DNA from: Bacteroidaceae bacterium
GTDB lineage: Bacteria; Bacteroidota; Bacteroidia; Bacteroidales; Bacteroidaceae
Reading direction: 5' to 3'
Assembly (NCBI GenBank): GCA_017617335.1
Contig: JAFZWK010000005.1
Span: forward strand, 39,776-103,775
DNA: 64,000 nucleotides
The position numbers and the translations under genes are program-made. The notes under the pieces are model-generated. The model did not search any database and was not told the DNA's origin. It saw only the letters and a program-made list of their open reading frames with translations. Position 1 is the stretch's first letter, and each line of letters opens with the position of its first letter. Positions 25,865 to 34,210 of the stretch are shown piece by piece.

Positions 25865-26369
25865 CAATGTATCCTCCTTCTTTCAGAATTTTGAAAATGT
25901 GTTTTCGTGCGTGACTAAGCATGGAACTTACCGATCGGACGTTTATATCCGTGATGAGTGAGATTTCACCCGCTTTCATTCCAGCCTCAGCAAACATGCG
26001 CCAGAGGCGTGCTTCAGTTCGAGGCAACGTGTGGGCGGCTTGGCGGATGGCTTCTGCTAATTCGTTTTCCTCTATTGAATGTGAGCTGTGTGACGCAGGG
26101 TGAACTTGTTCTTGAGCTGAAGAGAGTGACGTGTGCGGCCTTCGCTGCTCCTTGCGATACAGGTTGACACATTCCCTCTTTGCCAGCGATACGGCCAGTT
26201 GTTCAGCATCTTTGGGCGAAGGCAACGTGTCCCATGCTTTCCAGAGTCGTATGAGAGCCTCCTGAGCCACGTCTTCTGCCGCTTCCTGCTGCTCGAAAAA
26301 TGAAAGGCCGATAGTAATTGCCCTCGTGCGCAGGGCAGGTGCTAAACGTGAGAATTCGTAGGGTTTCAT
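25857..26369 (-). CDS. ECF-type RNA polymerase sigma factor
   Basis: The 170-residue protein has a region 2 segment (FFEQQEAAEDVAQEALIRLW) and a region 4 helix-turn-helix (GEISLITDINVRSVSSMLSH ARKHIFKIL, written in two parts), the two-domain plan of sigma-70 family ECF factors. It overlaps the anti-sigma gene, the usual coupling for a sigma/anti-sigma pair. The region 2-4 linker is Ser/His-rich (SSAQEQVHPASHSSHS). No clear promoter was seen upstream. Target genes cannot be read from the window, but the 546-residue secreted protein downstream is a candidate. Confidence 0.88.
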   Translation of the reverse strand: MKPYEFSRLAPALRTRAITIGLSFFEQQEAAEDVAQEALIRLWKAWDTLPSPKDAEQLAVSLAKRECVNLYRKEQRRPHTSLSSAQEQVHPASHSSHSIEENELAEAIRQAAHTLPRTEARLWRMFAEAGMKAGEISLITDINVRSVSSMLSHARKHIFKILKEGGYIDE

Positions 26370-26862
26370 ACACTTTTAAAACGTCTTGAAAAGAGAAATG
26401 TTATGTAAAATAAAGAAAGTTTAACTTTTGGGGTATGGTTTGCGACTTGTCAAAGAGGTGATTTCTGTGCGGTGTACAATACCATTTATCATGTTTACTG
26501 GATAGCAGTATTACTTTTTGCCCGTTTTATCGTTGTGCCTCTGTTTTATGATGTAGAGATTTTATATCCTTATGAGAGCTGAGTAATAGAAGTGGTTAAC
26601 GGTTAACTGGTTAAAAGTTAGCGGTTATCGTGACCATTAACGTCGGTTACAGGATGAAAAGTAAACAAGATTCCTTGAGCGCAGGGTGAGAAATGATTGA
26701 AATATTGAACAGCAATCGGAAGTGATGGGAATCAAGAGAGAGGAGAAAAAAATCCGCTAATATTGGAGGTCTCGAATCAGTTGATACATGTCCCTCGAGT
26801 GTAGAATCTGTTAAATTCTGGTGTTTGAAATGTGTTTTTATTAAAAATGTTGCCCAAATTGG
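26370..26862. other. Intergenic region with GGTTAAC-type repeats
   Basis: This gap between the divergent sigma and mosaic-protein genes has no supported gene. It holds a run of degenerate repeats, GGTTAAC/GGTTAACTGG/GGTTAAAAG (26593-26612) with further related words up to about 26652, which could bind a regulator or be simple slippage. No other structure was seen. Confidence 0.45.
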
Positions 26863-26892
26863 TTTGTTTGATGGAATAATTCAGTAACTTTA
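26863..26892 (+). promoter_or_regulatory. Promoter of the secreted lectin/GH5 locus
   Basis: TTTG (26863-26866), an 18-base spacer and TAACTTTA (26885-26892, one mismatch to TAnnTTTG) precede the ATG at 26934 by 41 bases. It is the only promoter-like site found ahead of the five-gene run. Confidence 0.5.
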
Positions 26893-26933
26893 TCCCATAA
26901 ATTTTGTCAAATCATTATAATACCAGAAAAGAA

Positions 26934-29900
26934 ATGAAAGGAAAAGTACACTTAGCACACAGGTTTTTGACCTTGTTGATTCTATTGCTTTTTGGCAGTA
27001 TGGTGAAAGCCTCGGACATTGCTCCTGGCTACTATTACATGAAGGGAACAGAGGTGTCCACAGCCAACGGATACTATCTGAGGGCCACTTCTTCGGATCT
27101 GGCCAGAATGGTCTCCCACAAGATGCCTGACACTCCCACGATGGACGAAAGAGCTTTCATCTGGAAGGTGGAAAGCATGGACGGAGGGTTCTACTCTATC
27201 CAGAGCATCTATGACCACCGCTATTTGGGTGGACAGATTGGCACGCATCCCCATCACGGCAGTATGTCTGATGCCCCACATGCCATCAAGTTCACTTTCT
27301 TTGATACGTACAACACCGTTAGCAATGCCTGGAAACTGGATGCCCAGACGGATAAAGACACCTATTATGGCACGGCTATGCGTCCTGGCGGTGGAGGTGA
27401 AGCCTTGTTCCTCTGGTATTGTGACAGCCAGGGTGGAGAAGTTCCTGCCTGGTACTTCGAGCCTGTAGATGCCTCTGCCGCAGCTGTGCTGGAAGAGACA
27501 GTGAACCCTTACAGCGGTGTTGACATAGAGGAGGGCTACTACATGATTCGCGCCAATGCAGGCAATGCAAGCAAGCCTGGGGCTTATCTCTATGCCGAAG
27601 TGGGTGATGCGTTCCGTACCTATCAATATGAGAGTACAGATGGAATAGATCCCTCGTCAATAACTGATGAGACGCTGAAATTCATCTACTATGTCAAGAA
27701 AACTGCTGAAGGGTACACCTTCCAGAACCAGTTGAACGGCAGGTTCATTGGTGGTTCTCCCAACAGTTTTGGTCATCATGTGGGTGCCGTGGCTCATCCC
27801 GCTCCCATGGTTCTGCAATACTATGAGGACAGAGGATCCTATACGATAGAAGACAAGGAACAGCCTGCCAATGACTGGCTGCCTGCATACCTGAACTCAG
27901 GAGGCGAAGCCTTTGCATGGTGGGTAGGTACTGCTAATTTTGCTGCCAGTATCTTCTGGGATCTGATTAAACTGGATGCCTCTGCCGTGGAGGCAGTATC
28001 CCAGCGCATCATTTATATAGTGGGCACGTTGCCGAATGCCCAATGGGATGTTGACAACACCTCGTACAGCCTTGTGGCACAGGGCGAAGGTATCTATACA
28101 GGCAACATCAGCGTGGAGGACGATGGAGATGGCGTAGGTTACATCACTCTCTATTCCGCTACGATGAACGGTGGAAACAGGATCCAGTATTCAAGCCCTT
28201 CAGCAGGAGAGCAGCTTCTTCCTGGTTTGGTATGTGCTTTCTCCATCGGCTCAGGATACAACTGGCATGTTCTTCCTGGTACCTATCTTGTTACGGTTGA
28301 CATGAACAACAACACCATTCGTCTGAATGATCCTTCAGAGCCGGATGTTGTCTTCAGCAAGGCATACGCAGAACTGAAGGCCGCCATCGAGACAACCCAG
28401 GAGAAATGGCCAGGTCTGGACTTGAGTAGCGTTGAGGCTGTACTGAACAAAGAAGGTTGTACTGACGAAGAGCTGATCGCAGCCAAGAACACGATTCCCA
28501 GCCTCATTGCCGCCTACGTAAAGAAGCAGATGATTGAAGAAGCCACAGAAACCAAGCCTGTGGATGCCACCACGCTGGTGATGAATGCCAACTGTGCAAA
28601 CGATCAGGGCTGGATCTCCCAGAACGCCACTTTTACTGACAACATGATTTATGCTGCCAACTCAGGCTTCGATGTATATCAGACGCTTACTGACCTGCCC
28701 AACGGAGTGTACGAGGTCTCTGTGGATGCTGTTTCCCGTTATGGCGCACCAAGAACCTATTATCAGAAGACAGGACCCTTGTCCATCGATAAGCACAATG
28801 CGTGTATCTACGCCACAGCAAGCGGCGCAAGTCAAACCACGTCCGTTGCTGACATTTATGATACCCAGTACAGCGACCTTGGCGTGTCAGGCGAGACGGA
28901 CTACACGGGTGAGGGATGGTTCGTACCCACCAACACCGCTTCAGCCAAGGCATACTTCCAAGAGGGACGCTATAATGATGCCCATGTCTTTGCCTATGTG
29001 AACGACGGCACTCTGACTATTGGAGCACTCCGCAGCGAGACGGCTACTGAGGACATGTTCATTGCTGACAACTGGACGCTGAAATACTATGGCAACTCAC
29101 TCTCGGCCTTTGCCCTGATTGCCAATGACCTGTTGGAGACTCGACCTGATGTGGAATCCATACCTGCTCAGGCAACAATCGTGACAGCATACCAAGACGC
29201 TTTGGATGGAATGAATGATCTGGACGATGAAGGCAAGATGACTGAAGTTTACACGACTCTGGTGAATGCGTGCAACTCGCTTACAAGCAGTCAGATTGCA
29301 TACGCCAAGTTCCAGAACAGTATAGAAGATGTGAAGGCAATCTTGGCTGAGAATCCTGATCTGGAAGGCCTTGCTGCCTCGCTTTTGAAGAGTTATTTGA
29401 CCGATGTGGAGGCACCTGGTTCCTTCGCCAACGGCTCTGCCAACTATATCTTGGAGAATGGTAATCTGGATGCGAGAGAATTGGCTGAGGAAATGGAACA
29501 GCTCAACGTGATGCTGGAGAATGCACTCAGGGGCGGTGTCTCAGCAGGAACAGACATTACTGCTCTCTTCCACAACATGAACTTCGAGGAACCTGATTTC
29601 GCAGGATGGTCAGAAAACCACACGGGAGGCGGAACCTGTTCTGGCAGTCATGGTCTGAAGACTAACCTTGTGGCAGGATGGTGGAACATGGATACCGTAG
29701 AGCTTGAGCAGACAGGTTCTGATTTGCCAAACGGTATCTATGCCATTACTCTGAATGCTTTCTATCGCCCAGGTAGCCCATCAGATTGCAGCACAGAGAA
29801 TGAAATGCCTGCTTATGTGGTGGTGAATGGCCTGAAGACCCCAATGATGAATATCCTGACTGATGCCCTGTCTGATGGCGAGGCTGAAGAGAATGTAAAC

Positions 29901-31661
29901 TGCCATTCTTCTGATTACCTTACAGGTGGAATACGTTTCCCCAATGCACCCAATGGAGCAAGTGTAGCGTTTGCATCAGGCCGCTATGAGCAGGTTGCCT
30001 ATGGTGTGGTGAAAGATGGTGTTCTCTCCTTTGGTGTATGTCAGGATTCATATCCTGCCTACGATGATGACTGGATGATGATTGACAATTTCAAGGTAGT
30101 TTACATGGGCAATACTGATGAGGCAGCCGATGCGATGGTTGAGGCTCAATGCAATCGTGCAGAGGAGATGCTGGCCAGCATACTCACTTATCGTGAGACG
30201 ACGCGTAACGGACTCATAGACGCTCTTGACATGCAGGGTACTGATCTGGAAAGCAAGTGCAAGAAAGCAGAGTTGATCAATCAGTTGTGCAACGAGGCAA
30301 TCGTAACGGGTGCCCTCTCTGCCATTCTGGAGGTGGTTCTCTCTGACTTCCACACCATATCCCAGAGTGCTTACCAGAACGGACGTCTCACAGAAGATGA
30401 ATTCAAGGCGTACGACAGCGAGTTCCAGGAGGTTTGGGACAAGTTCTTCCTGGGTCTCTACTCAGATGAGGAGGTGATGGAGCTGACAGAGAAATACAAC
30501 GCATTGAACGAAAGTCTGGTTCCTTCTGTACCCTCTGGATATTACTACATGAGAGGTTCTGCTGCATCCTCTAATCCCAATGCTTATCTCAGTTCATCAT
30601 CCTCTGATCTTCCCTTCTTGGATTACCATGATATGCCAGAGGTTCCCACGATGGCTGAGCAACAATTCATCTGGAAGGTAGAGTCAGTAGGTCCTGGAAC
30701 TGCCTATATCCAGAACATCTACGACCACCGCTATCTGGGCGGACAAGTAGGAGCATATCCTCATCATGGTACTTTGGCAAAAACTCCTCACACCATCTTG
30801 TTTACCTACTTCTCTTCCACAGGCGACGCAAGTCAGGAAGAGGGATGGAAGCTGGATGCTGTTCTCGACTTTGACAGTAATTATGGTACAGCCTTGCGCC
30901 CAGGTATGGGTGGAGAGACTGTGTTCCTTTGGTACTGCGATAGTCAGAATGGTGAGGTCCCCGCTTGGGTCTTCGAACCCGTAGACGAGGAAGTGGCCAA
31001 GACCCTCGAGCAGACCGTTCCTGAGTACACAGGCGTCGATATTGAAGAAGGCTTCTATTATGTACGTGCAGCTGCCACCAACACCTCCAATCCTGGAATT
31101 TATCTCTACTGCAATCCAAGAGATTACTATACCTACCAGAAGGCTTTGGATAGCGAACCCAGTACCACAGAGGTGACAGAAGACCTGTATCCCTATATCT
31201 TCCATGTGACAAAACAGCCCAGAGGCTATTCGTTCCAAAACATGAAGAGCGAGAGATACATTGGTGGATCTCCCAACTTGAACGGGCATCATGTGGGTTC
31301 TGTGACGGTAGCTGCTCCCATGACACTTGGATTCGACGAGGAGAAGCAGGCATACACCATTCTCGATGAGAGTCAGATACACAACGGTTTCCTGCCAGCT
31401 TACCTGAATTCAGGAAGTGAAGCATGGGCATGGTGGGCTGGAGGTGCAGACTGGCTCATGTCCAGCATCTATTGGAATCTTATCCGCATTACTGACGCCA
31501 CATTGGTTGGAATCCAAGACACGAAGGCAGAAATATCCAGCAGCAACATGTTGGAAGGACTCTATACGCTGGATGGTCGCAAGATAGGAACTGGTAACGT
31601 TCGTCCAGGCATCTACATCAAGGCTAACGGCGATAGCGTGAAGAAGATTCTCATCAAGTAA
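26934..31661 (+). CDS. Large secreted mosaic protein: duplicated trefoil-like ends, two CBM-like modules, T9SS-type tail
   Basis: The 1575-residue protein starts at ATG 26934; a TTG ten codons upstream is open but not followed by a better signal. After the signal peptide (LTLLILLLFGSMVKAS), a trefoil-like region (GYYYMKGTEV, YDHRYLGGQIG, WYFEPVD, GGSPNSFGHHVG) covers about residues 25-345 and is repeated near the C-terminus (about 1200-1525; GYYYMRGSAA, YDHRYLGGQVG, GGSPNLNGHHVG). Between them are a beta-sandwich (IYIVGTLPNAQWDV), helical spacers, and two jelly-roll CBM-like modules marked by LPNGVYEVSVDAVSRYG and LPNGIYAITLNAFYRPG. The tail LYTLDGRKIGTGNVRPGIYI ending KKILIK is the Prevotella-type T9SS sorting end. 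Glycan binding is inferred; no catalytic motif was seen. Confidence 0.82.
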   Translation: MKGKVHLAHRFLTLLILLLFGSMVKASDIAPGYYYMKGTEVSTANGYYLRATSSDLARMVSHKMPDTPTMDERAFIWKVESMDGGFYSIQSIYDHRYLGGQIGTHPHHGSMSDAPHAIKFTFFDTYNTVSNAWKLDAQTDKDTYYGTAMRPGGGGEALFLWYCDSQGGEVPAWYFEPVDASAAAVLEETVNPYSGVDIEEGYYMIRANAGNASKPGAYLYAEVGDAFRTYQYESTDGIDPSSITDETLKFIYYVKKTAEGYTFQNQLNGRFIGGSPNSFGHHVGAVAHPAPMVLQYYEDRGSYTIEDKEQPANDWLPAYLNSGGEAFAWWVGTANFAASIFWDLIKLDASAVEAVSQRIIYIVGTLPNAQWDVDNTSYSLVAQGEGIYTGNISVEDDGDGVGYITLYSATMNGGNRIQYSSPSAGEQLLPGLVCAFSIGSGYNWHVLPGTYLVTVDMNNNTIRLNDPSEPDVVFSKAYAELKAAIETTQEKWPGLDLSSVEAVLNKEGCTDEELIAAKNTIPSLIAAYVKKQMIEEATETKPVDATTLVMNANCANDQGWISQNATFTDNMIYAANSGFDVYQTLTDLPNGVYEVSVDAVSRYGAPRTYYQKTGPLSIDKHNACIYATASGASQTTSVADIYDTQYSDLGVSGETDYTGEGWFVPTNTASAKAYFQEGRYNDAHVFAYVNDGTLTIGALRSETATEDMFIADNWTLKYYGNSLSAFALIANDLLETRPDVESIPAQATIVTAYQDALDGMNDLDDEGKMTEVYTTLVNACNSLTSSQIAYAKFQNSIEDVKAILAENPDLEGLAASLLKSYLTDVEAPGSFANGSANYILENGNLDARELAEEMEQLNVMLENALRGGVSAGTDITALFHNMNFEEPDFAGWSENHTGGGTCSGSHGLKTNLVAGWWNMDTVELEQTGSDLPNGIYAITLNAFYRPGSPSDCSTENEMPAYVVVNGLKTPMMNILTDALSDGEAEENVNCHSSDYLTGGIRFPNAPNGASVAFASGRYEQVAYGVVKDGVLSFGVCQDSYPAYDDDWMMIDNFKVVYMGNTDEAADAMVEAQCNRAEEMLASILTYRETTRNGLIDALDMQGTDLESKCKKAELINQLCNEAIVTGALSAILEVVLSDFHTISQSAYQNGRLTEDEFKAYDSEFQEVWDKFFLGLYSDEEVMELTEKYNALNESLVPSVPSGYYYMRGSAASSNPNAYLSSSSSDLPFLDYHDMPEVPTMAEQQFIWKVESVGPGTAYIQNIYDHRYLGGQVGAYPHHGTLAKTPHTILFTYFSSTGDASQEEGWKLDAVLDFDSNYGTALRPGMGGETVFLWYCDSQNGEVPAWVFEPVDEEVAKTLEQTVPEYTGVDIEEGFYYVRAAATNTSNPGIYLYCNPRDYYTYQKALDSEPSTTEVTEDLYPYIFHVTKQPRGYSFQNMKSERYIGGSPNLNGHHVGSVTVAAPMTLGFDEEKQAYTILDESQIHNGFLPAYLNSGSEAWAWWAGGADWLMSSIYWNLIRITDATLVGIQDTKAEISSSNMLEGLYTLDGRKIGTGNVRPGIYIKANGDSVKKILIK

Positions 31662-31677
31662 GACGTAAAGAAATGCA

Positions 31678-31715
31678 ATCAATCCCCTGGTGAGGAAAAT
31701 CGCTGGGGGATTGAT
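31678..31715 (+). terminator. Hairpin after the mosaic-protein gene
   Basis: ATCAATCCCC (31678-31687) and GGGGATTGAT (31706-31715) form a perfect 10-base stem with an 18-base loop, followed by AACTTTTATG. The T-run is short, so termination may be partial and the next four genes could still be read through. Confidence 0.6.
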
Positions 31716-31740
31716 AACTTTTATGATATGACAGAATAAA

Positions 31741-32466
31741 ATGAAGAGACGATTTGCAGTTTACCTGATGTTTGGGATGTTGGGAGCAAGCGCTCTCGCT
31801 CAGAACTACCCAGAGAAGGACGACACGGGTGCCATCATTTATTATAAGGTATTTAGCGCTGCTCCTGACAACACGGGACTATGTCTCCAGGATAACACGA
31901 AGGACAATGGAAGGTTTGCCTACATGTTGGCAGATCATGAGACAGACAACAAATACCAAGAGTGGCAATTCGTGCCAGGAGATGCTGAAGGCACCTATCT
32001 TCTTCGCAACAGAGCCACCTATCGCTACGTCAGCACCTCAGGAAGTTGGTTTAACACTTTCTTTGCCATAACGTTTGCTACCAAAAAGAGTTTTGAAAAC
32101 GAACTGTTCTTCACGCCTATCGGTGACGGACAGATGACAATGACCTATAAAGTAGGCACGACCACACATTATATGCTGGCTGGTGACACAGGAAAGGGAC
32201 CAGACATCTTCGGAAAGACAGACCATTACAACACCAGCCGCGCATGGTATGTGTTCCCTGTGGGAGCTGTGCCTTCTGCTGTGGCTGAGGTAAAGCAGGG
32301 CGACGTTACCATTCAAGCCATCAATCGCAGGATTGTTGTAAGTGGAACCAACAGGTATCGTATCTATGACATACAAGGACGTGAGGTGGATGATGACAGC
32401 GAGCTCATGCCAGGCATTTATGTGGTGGAGGCTGCTGGTGAGGTAAAGAATGTGTTGGTAAGATGA
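31741..32466 (+). CDS. Small secreted trefoil-like protein, paralogue 1
   Basis: The 241-residue protein has a signal peptide (MFGMLGASALAQ), then one beta-trefoil-like domain: IIYYKVFSAAPDNTGLCLQD, YQEWQFVPGDAEGTYLLRNR, YRYVSTSGSWF. This is a ricin-type carbohydrate-binding pattern. The C-terminal tail (YRIYDIQGREVDDDSELMPG, then IYVVEAAG and KNVLVR) is a short T9SS-type sorting end. The gene at 33430 encodes a paralogue with the same layout, and the esterase gene lies between them. The sugar bound is not known. Confidence 0.78.
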   Translation: MKRRFAVYLMFGMLGASALAQNYPEKDDTGAIIYYKVFSAAPDNTGLCLQDNTKDNGRFAYMLADHETDNKYQEWQFVPGDAEGTYLLRNRATYRYVSTSGSWFNTFFAITFATKKSFENELFFTPIGDGQMTMTYKVGTTTHYMLAGDTGKGPDIFGKTDHYNTSRAWYVFPVGAVPSAVAEVKQGDVTIQAINRRIVVSGTNRYRIYDIQGREVDDDSELMPGIYVVEAAGEVKNVLVR

Positions 32467-32500
32467 TGTGTAATTCAATTGGCTGAAAAACAGAATGGTT

Positions 32501-33424
32501 ATGAAGAAATATACTATATCGATATTGCTGATGTTGTGCAGTATGCTTCATGCACAACGTGAGGTGTTCTTGGCTTCCAGTCCTGCCAATTATCCTTTCG
32601 AGACTGGCAATTTCTACTCAGAGGTGGATTCCTCGTTCTATGTGTTTTTGGCATTTGGCCAATCGAACATGGTGGGGGATGCCAAGCCTGAAGATTGCGA
32701 CTACGAGGGAGTAAGCCCACGATTCCGTATGATGCCGGCTATAGATCAACCTGCCAACACAGGAAACAACAGAGGCAGTGCCAGAAAGAAATATAAGTGG
32801 TACAAGGCTACTCCTCCTCTCAACAGAGCTGGAGCAGGACTCAGTCCTTGTGACTATTTTGGCCGTACAATGGTGGAGCGACTGCCCTCCAACATCAAGG
32901 TGGGTATCATCAATGTGGCTGTGGGAGGATGTCGCATCGAACAGTTCTTCAAGGAGTACGATCCAAGAGAACTGGCACGAAGTGGATATGGAAGTTGGTT
33001 CCAAACATGTATGGCAGAATATGACAGCATCCAGTATATTCGGCTCCTTGATTGTGCCCTCCGTGCCCAGCATGTAGGTGTGATTAAGGGGATTCTGCTC
33101 CATCAGGGCGAAGCCAATGTGGGAGATAACCTGTGGCCCCTGAAGGTAAAGAAAGTGTACGAGGATCTCCTTCGAGATTTGGGCCTGAGGGCAGAGGATG
33201 TGCCCCTGCTGGCAGGAGAAGTCGTACATGCTGAGCAGAATGGCAAGAGTAAGGAAGCCAACAAATTGGTGGACGTTCTGCCCAATACAGTACCCACAGC
33301 GCATGTTATCTCATCCAGAGGTTGCGAGGCCAATCCAGCCGACACGAACCACTTCAATGCGGCTGGCTACAGGGAACTTGGAAAGCGTTATGCGGAAGTG
33401 ATGTTGCAGTTGCTTGGTTATTGA
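32501..33424 (+). CDS. SASA-family (sialate O-acetylesterase-like) carbohydrate esterase
   Basis: The 307-residue protein has a signal peptide (MKKYTISILLMLCSMLHAQ; an ATG two codons earlier at 32495 is also possible). The SGNH-type catalytic motifs are FLAFGQSNMVG (S55), INVAVGGCRIEQF, GILLHQGEANVG and DTNHFNAAGY (D281, H284). Such enzymes remove acetyl groups from sialic acids, xylans or similar polymers; the GQSNM...HQGE pattern alone does not settle the substrate. Its place between two lectin-like genes and before a GH5-like gene supports a role on a plant or host glycan. Confidence 0.85.
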   Translation: MKKYTISILLMLCSMLHAQREVFLASSPANYPFETGNFYSEVDSSFYVFLAFGQSNMVGDAKPEDCDYEGVSPRFRMMPAIDQPANTGNNRGSARKKYKWYKATPPLNRAGAGLSPCDYFGRTMVERLPSNIKVGIINVAVGGCRIEQFFKEYDPRELARSGYGSWFQTCMAEYDSIQYIRLLDCALRAQHVGVIKGILLHQGEANVGDNLWPLKVKKVYEDLLRDLGLRAEDVPLLAGEVVHAEQNGKSKEANKLVDVLPNTVPTAHVISSRGCEANPADTNHFNAAGYRELGKRYAEVMLQLLGY

Positions 33425-33429
33425 ATGTT

Positions 33430-34194
33430 ATGAGGAAACTTCTTTCTTGTATGAATATCTGGAAATACGTTCTGTCAGGTCTTGTGCTCGTGTGGGGATT
33501 GGGAACAAACAAAGTGTTCTCACAAACCTATCCCCAAACGGAGAATGGCAGTGTGGTTTACTACAAAATCCTTAGTGCGTATCCTGACTATGAGGCACGC
33601 AATCTTTGCCTCTACGATAATACAACTGGCCATGCATCCTATGATTACCTCCTTCGCGAGCTTGATCCAGAGTCGCGTCAGCAAGAATGGTCTCTTATTA
33701 CGGCTAAGGCAGAAAACGATACCTATCATCTGCGCAGCCGTTCGAGCTACCATTACATGAGTGTGAGCGGCAAGTGGGAAAACAACCATTATGTGCAGAT
33801 CTTTTCTACCAAGAAAAATGATTCTGATGCCCTGAAGATAACCAGTCTGGGAGACGGTCAGGTAAGTATCAGTTTCCAGGATGGGAGCGATAAGCGTTAT
33901 CTGGGAGCATCTGATGTGGATGCCAACCCTGTGACGTTTTCCTCCAAACTCAAGAACTCACCTTGGGCTTGGAAGATTTACAAGGCTGAGGACTTGGCAA
34001 ATGGTATCCTCGAAAGCTTCGTTCCTGAACCCATCATCACGGTAAGTGAACGAACCATCCATGTAGCAGGTGTCACAGATTGGGAAACCTTCGATGTTGC
34101 TGGCCGTCTGATTCCTTCTGATCAAACGTTGGTGGCTGGTGGGGTATATGTCGTGCGCATTGGAAACATGACAAAAAAAGTTGTTGTTAAATAA
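33430..34194 (+). CDS. Small secreted trefoil-like protein, paralogue 2
   Basis: The 254-residue protein uses the ATG at 33430, six bases after the esterase stop, giving a signal peptide (YVLSGLVLVWGLGTNKVFSQ). The core repeats the plan of the 31741 product: VVYYKILSAYPDYEARNLCL, QQEWSLITAKAENDTYHLRS, YHYMSVSGKWE. It ends in a sorting-like tail (ETFDVAGRLIPSDQTLVAGG then VYVVRIG and KKVVVK). The paralogues are well diverged, so the duplication is not recent. Confidence 0.78.
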   Translation: MRKLLSCMNIWKYVLSGLVLVWGLGTNKVFSQTYPQTENGSVVYYKILSAYPDYEARNLCLYDNTTGHASYDYLLRELDPESRQQEWSLITAKAENDTYHLRSRSSYHYMSVSGKWENNHYVQIFSTKKNDSDALKITSLGDGQVSISFQDGSDKRYLGASDVDANPVTFSSKLKNSPWAWKIYKAEDLANGILESFVPEPIITVSERTIHVAGVTDWETFDVAGRLIPSDQTLVAGGVYVVRIGNMTKKVVVK

Positions 34195-34210
34195 AAAGTG
34201 ATCAATACCT

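Noticed and set aside
26765-26785. tRNA-like TCTCGAATC word
   Set aside because: No cloverleaf can be built around it: acceptor and anticodon stems do not pair.
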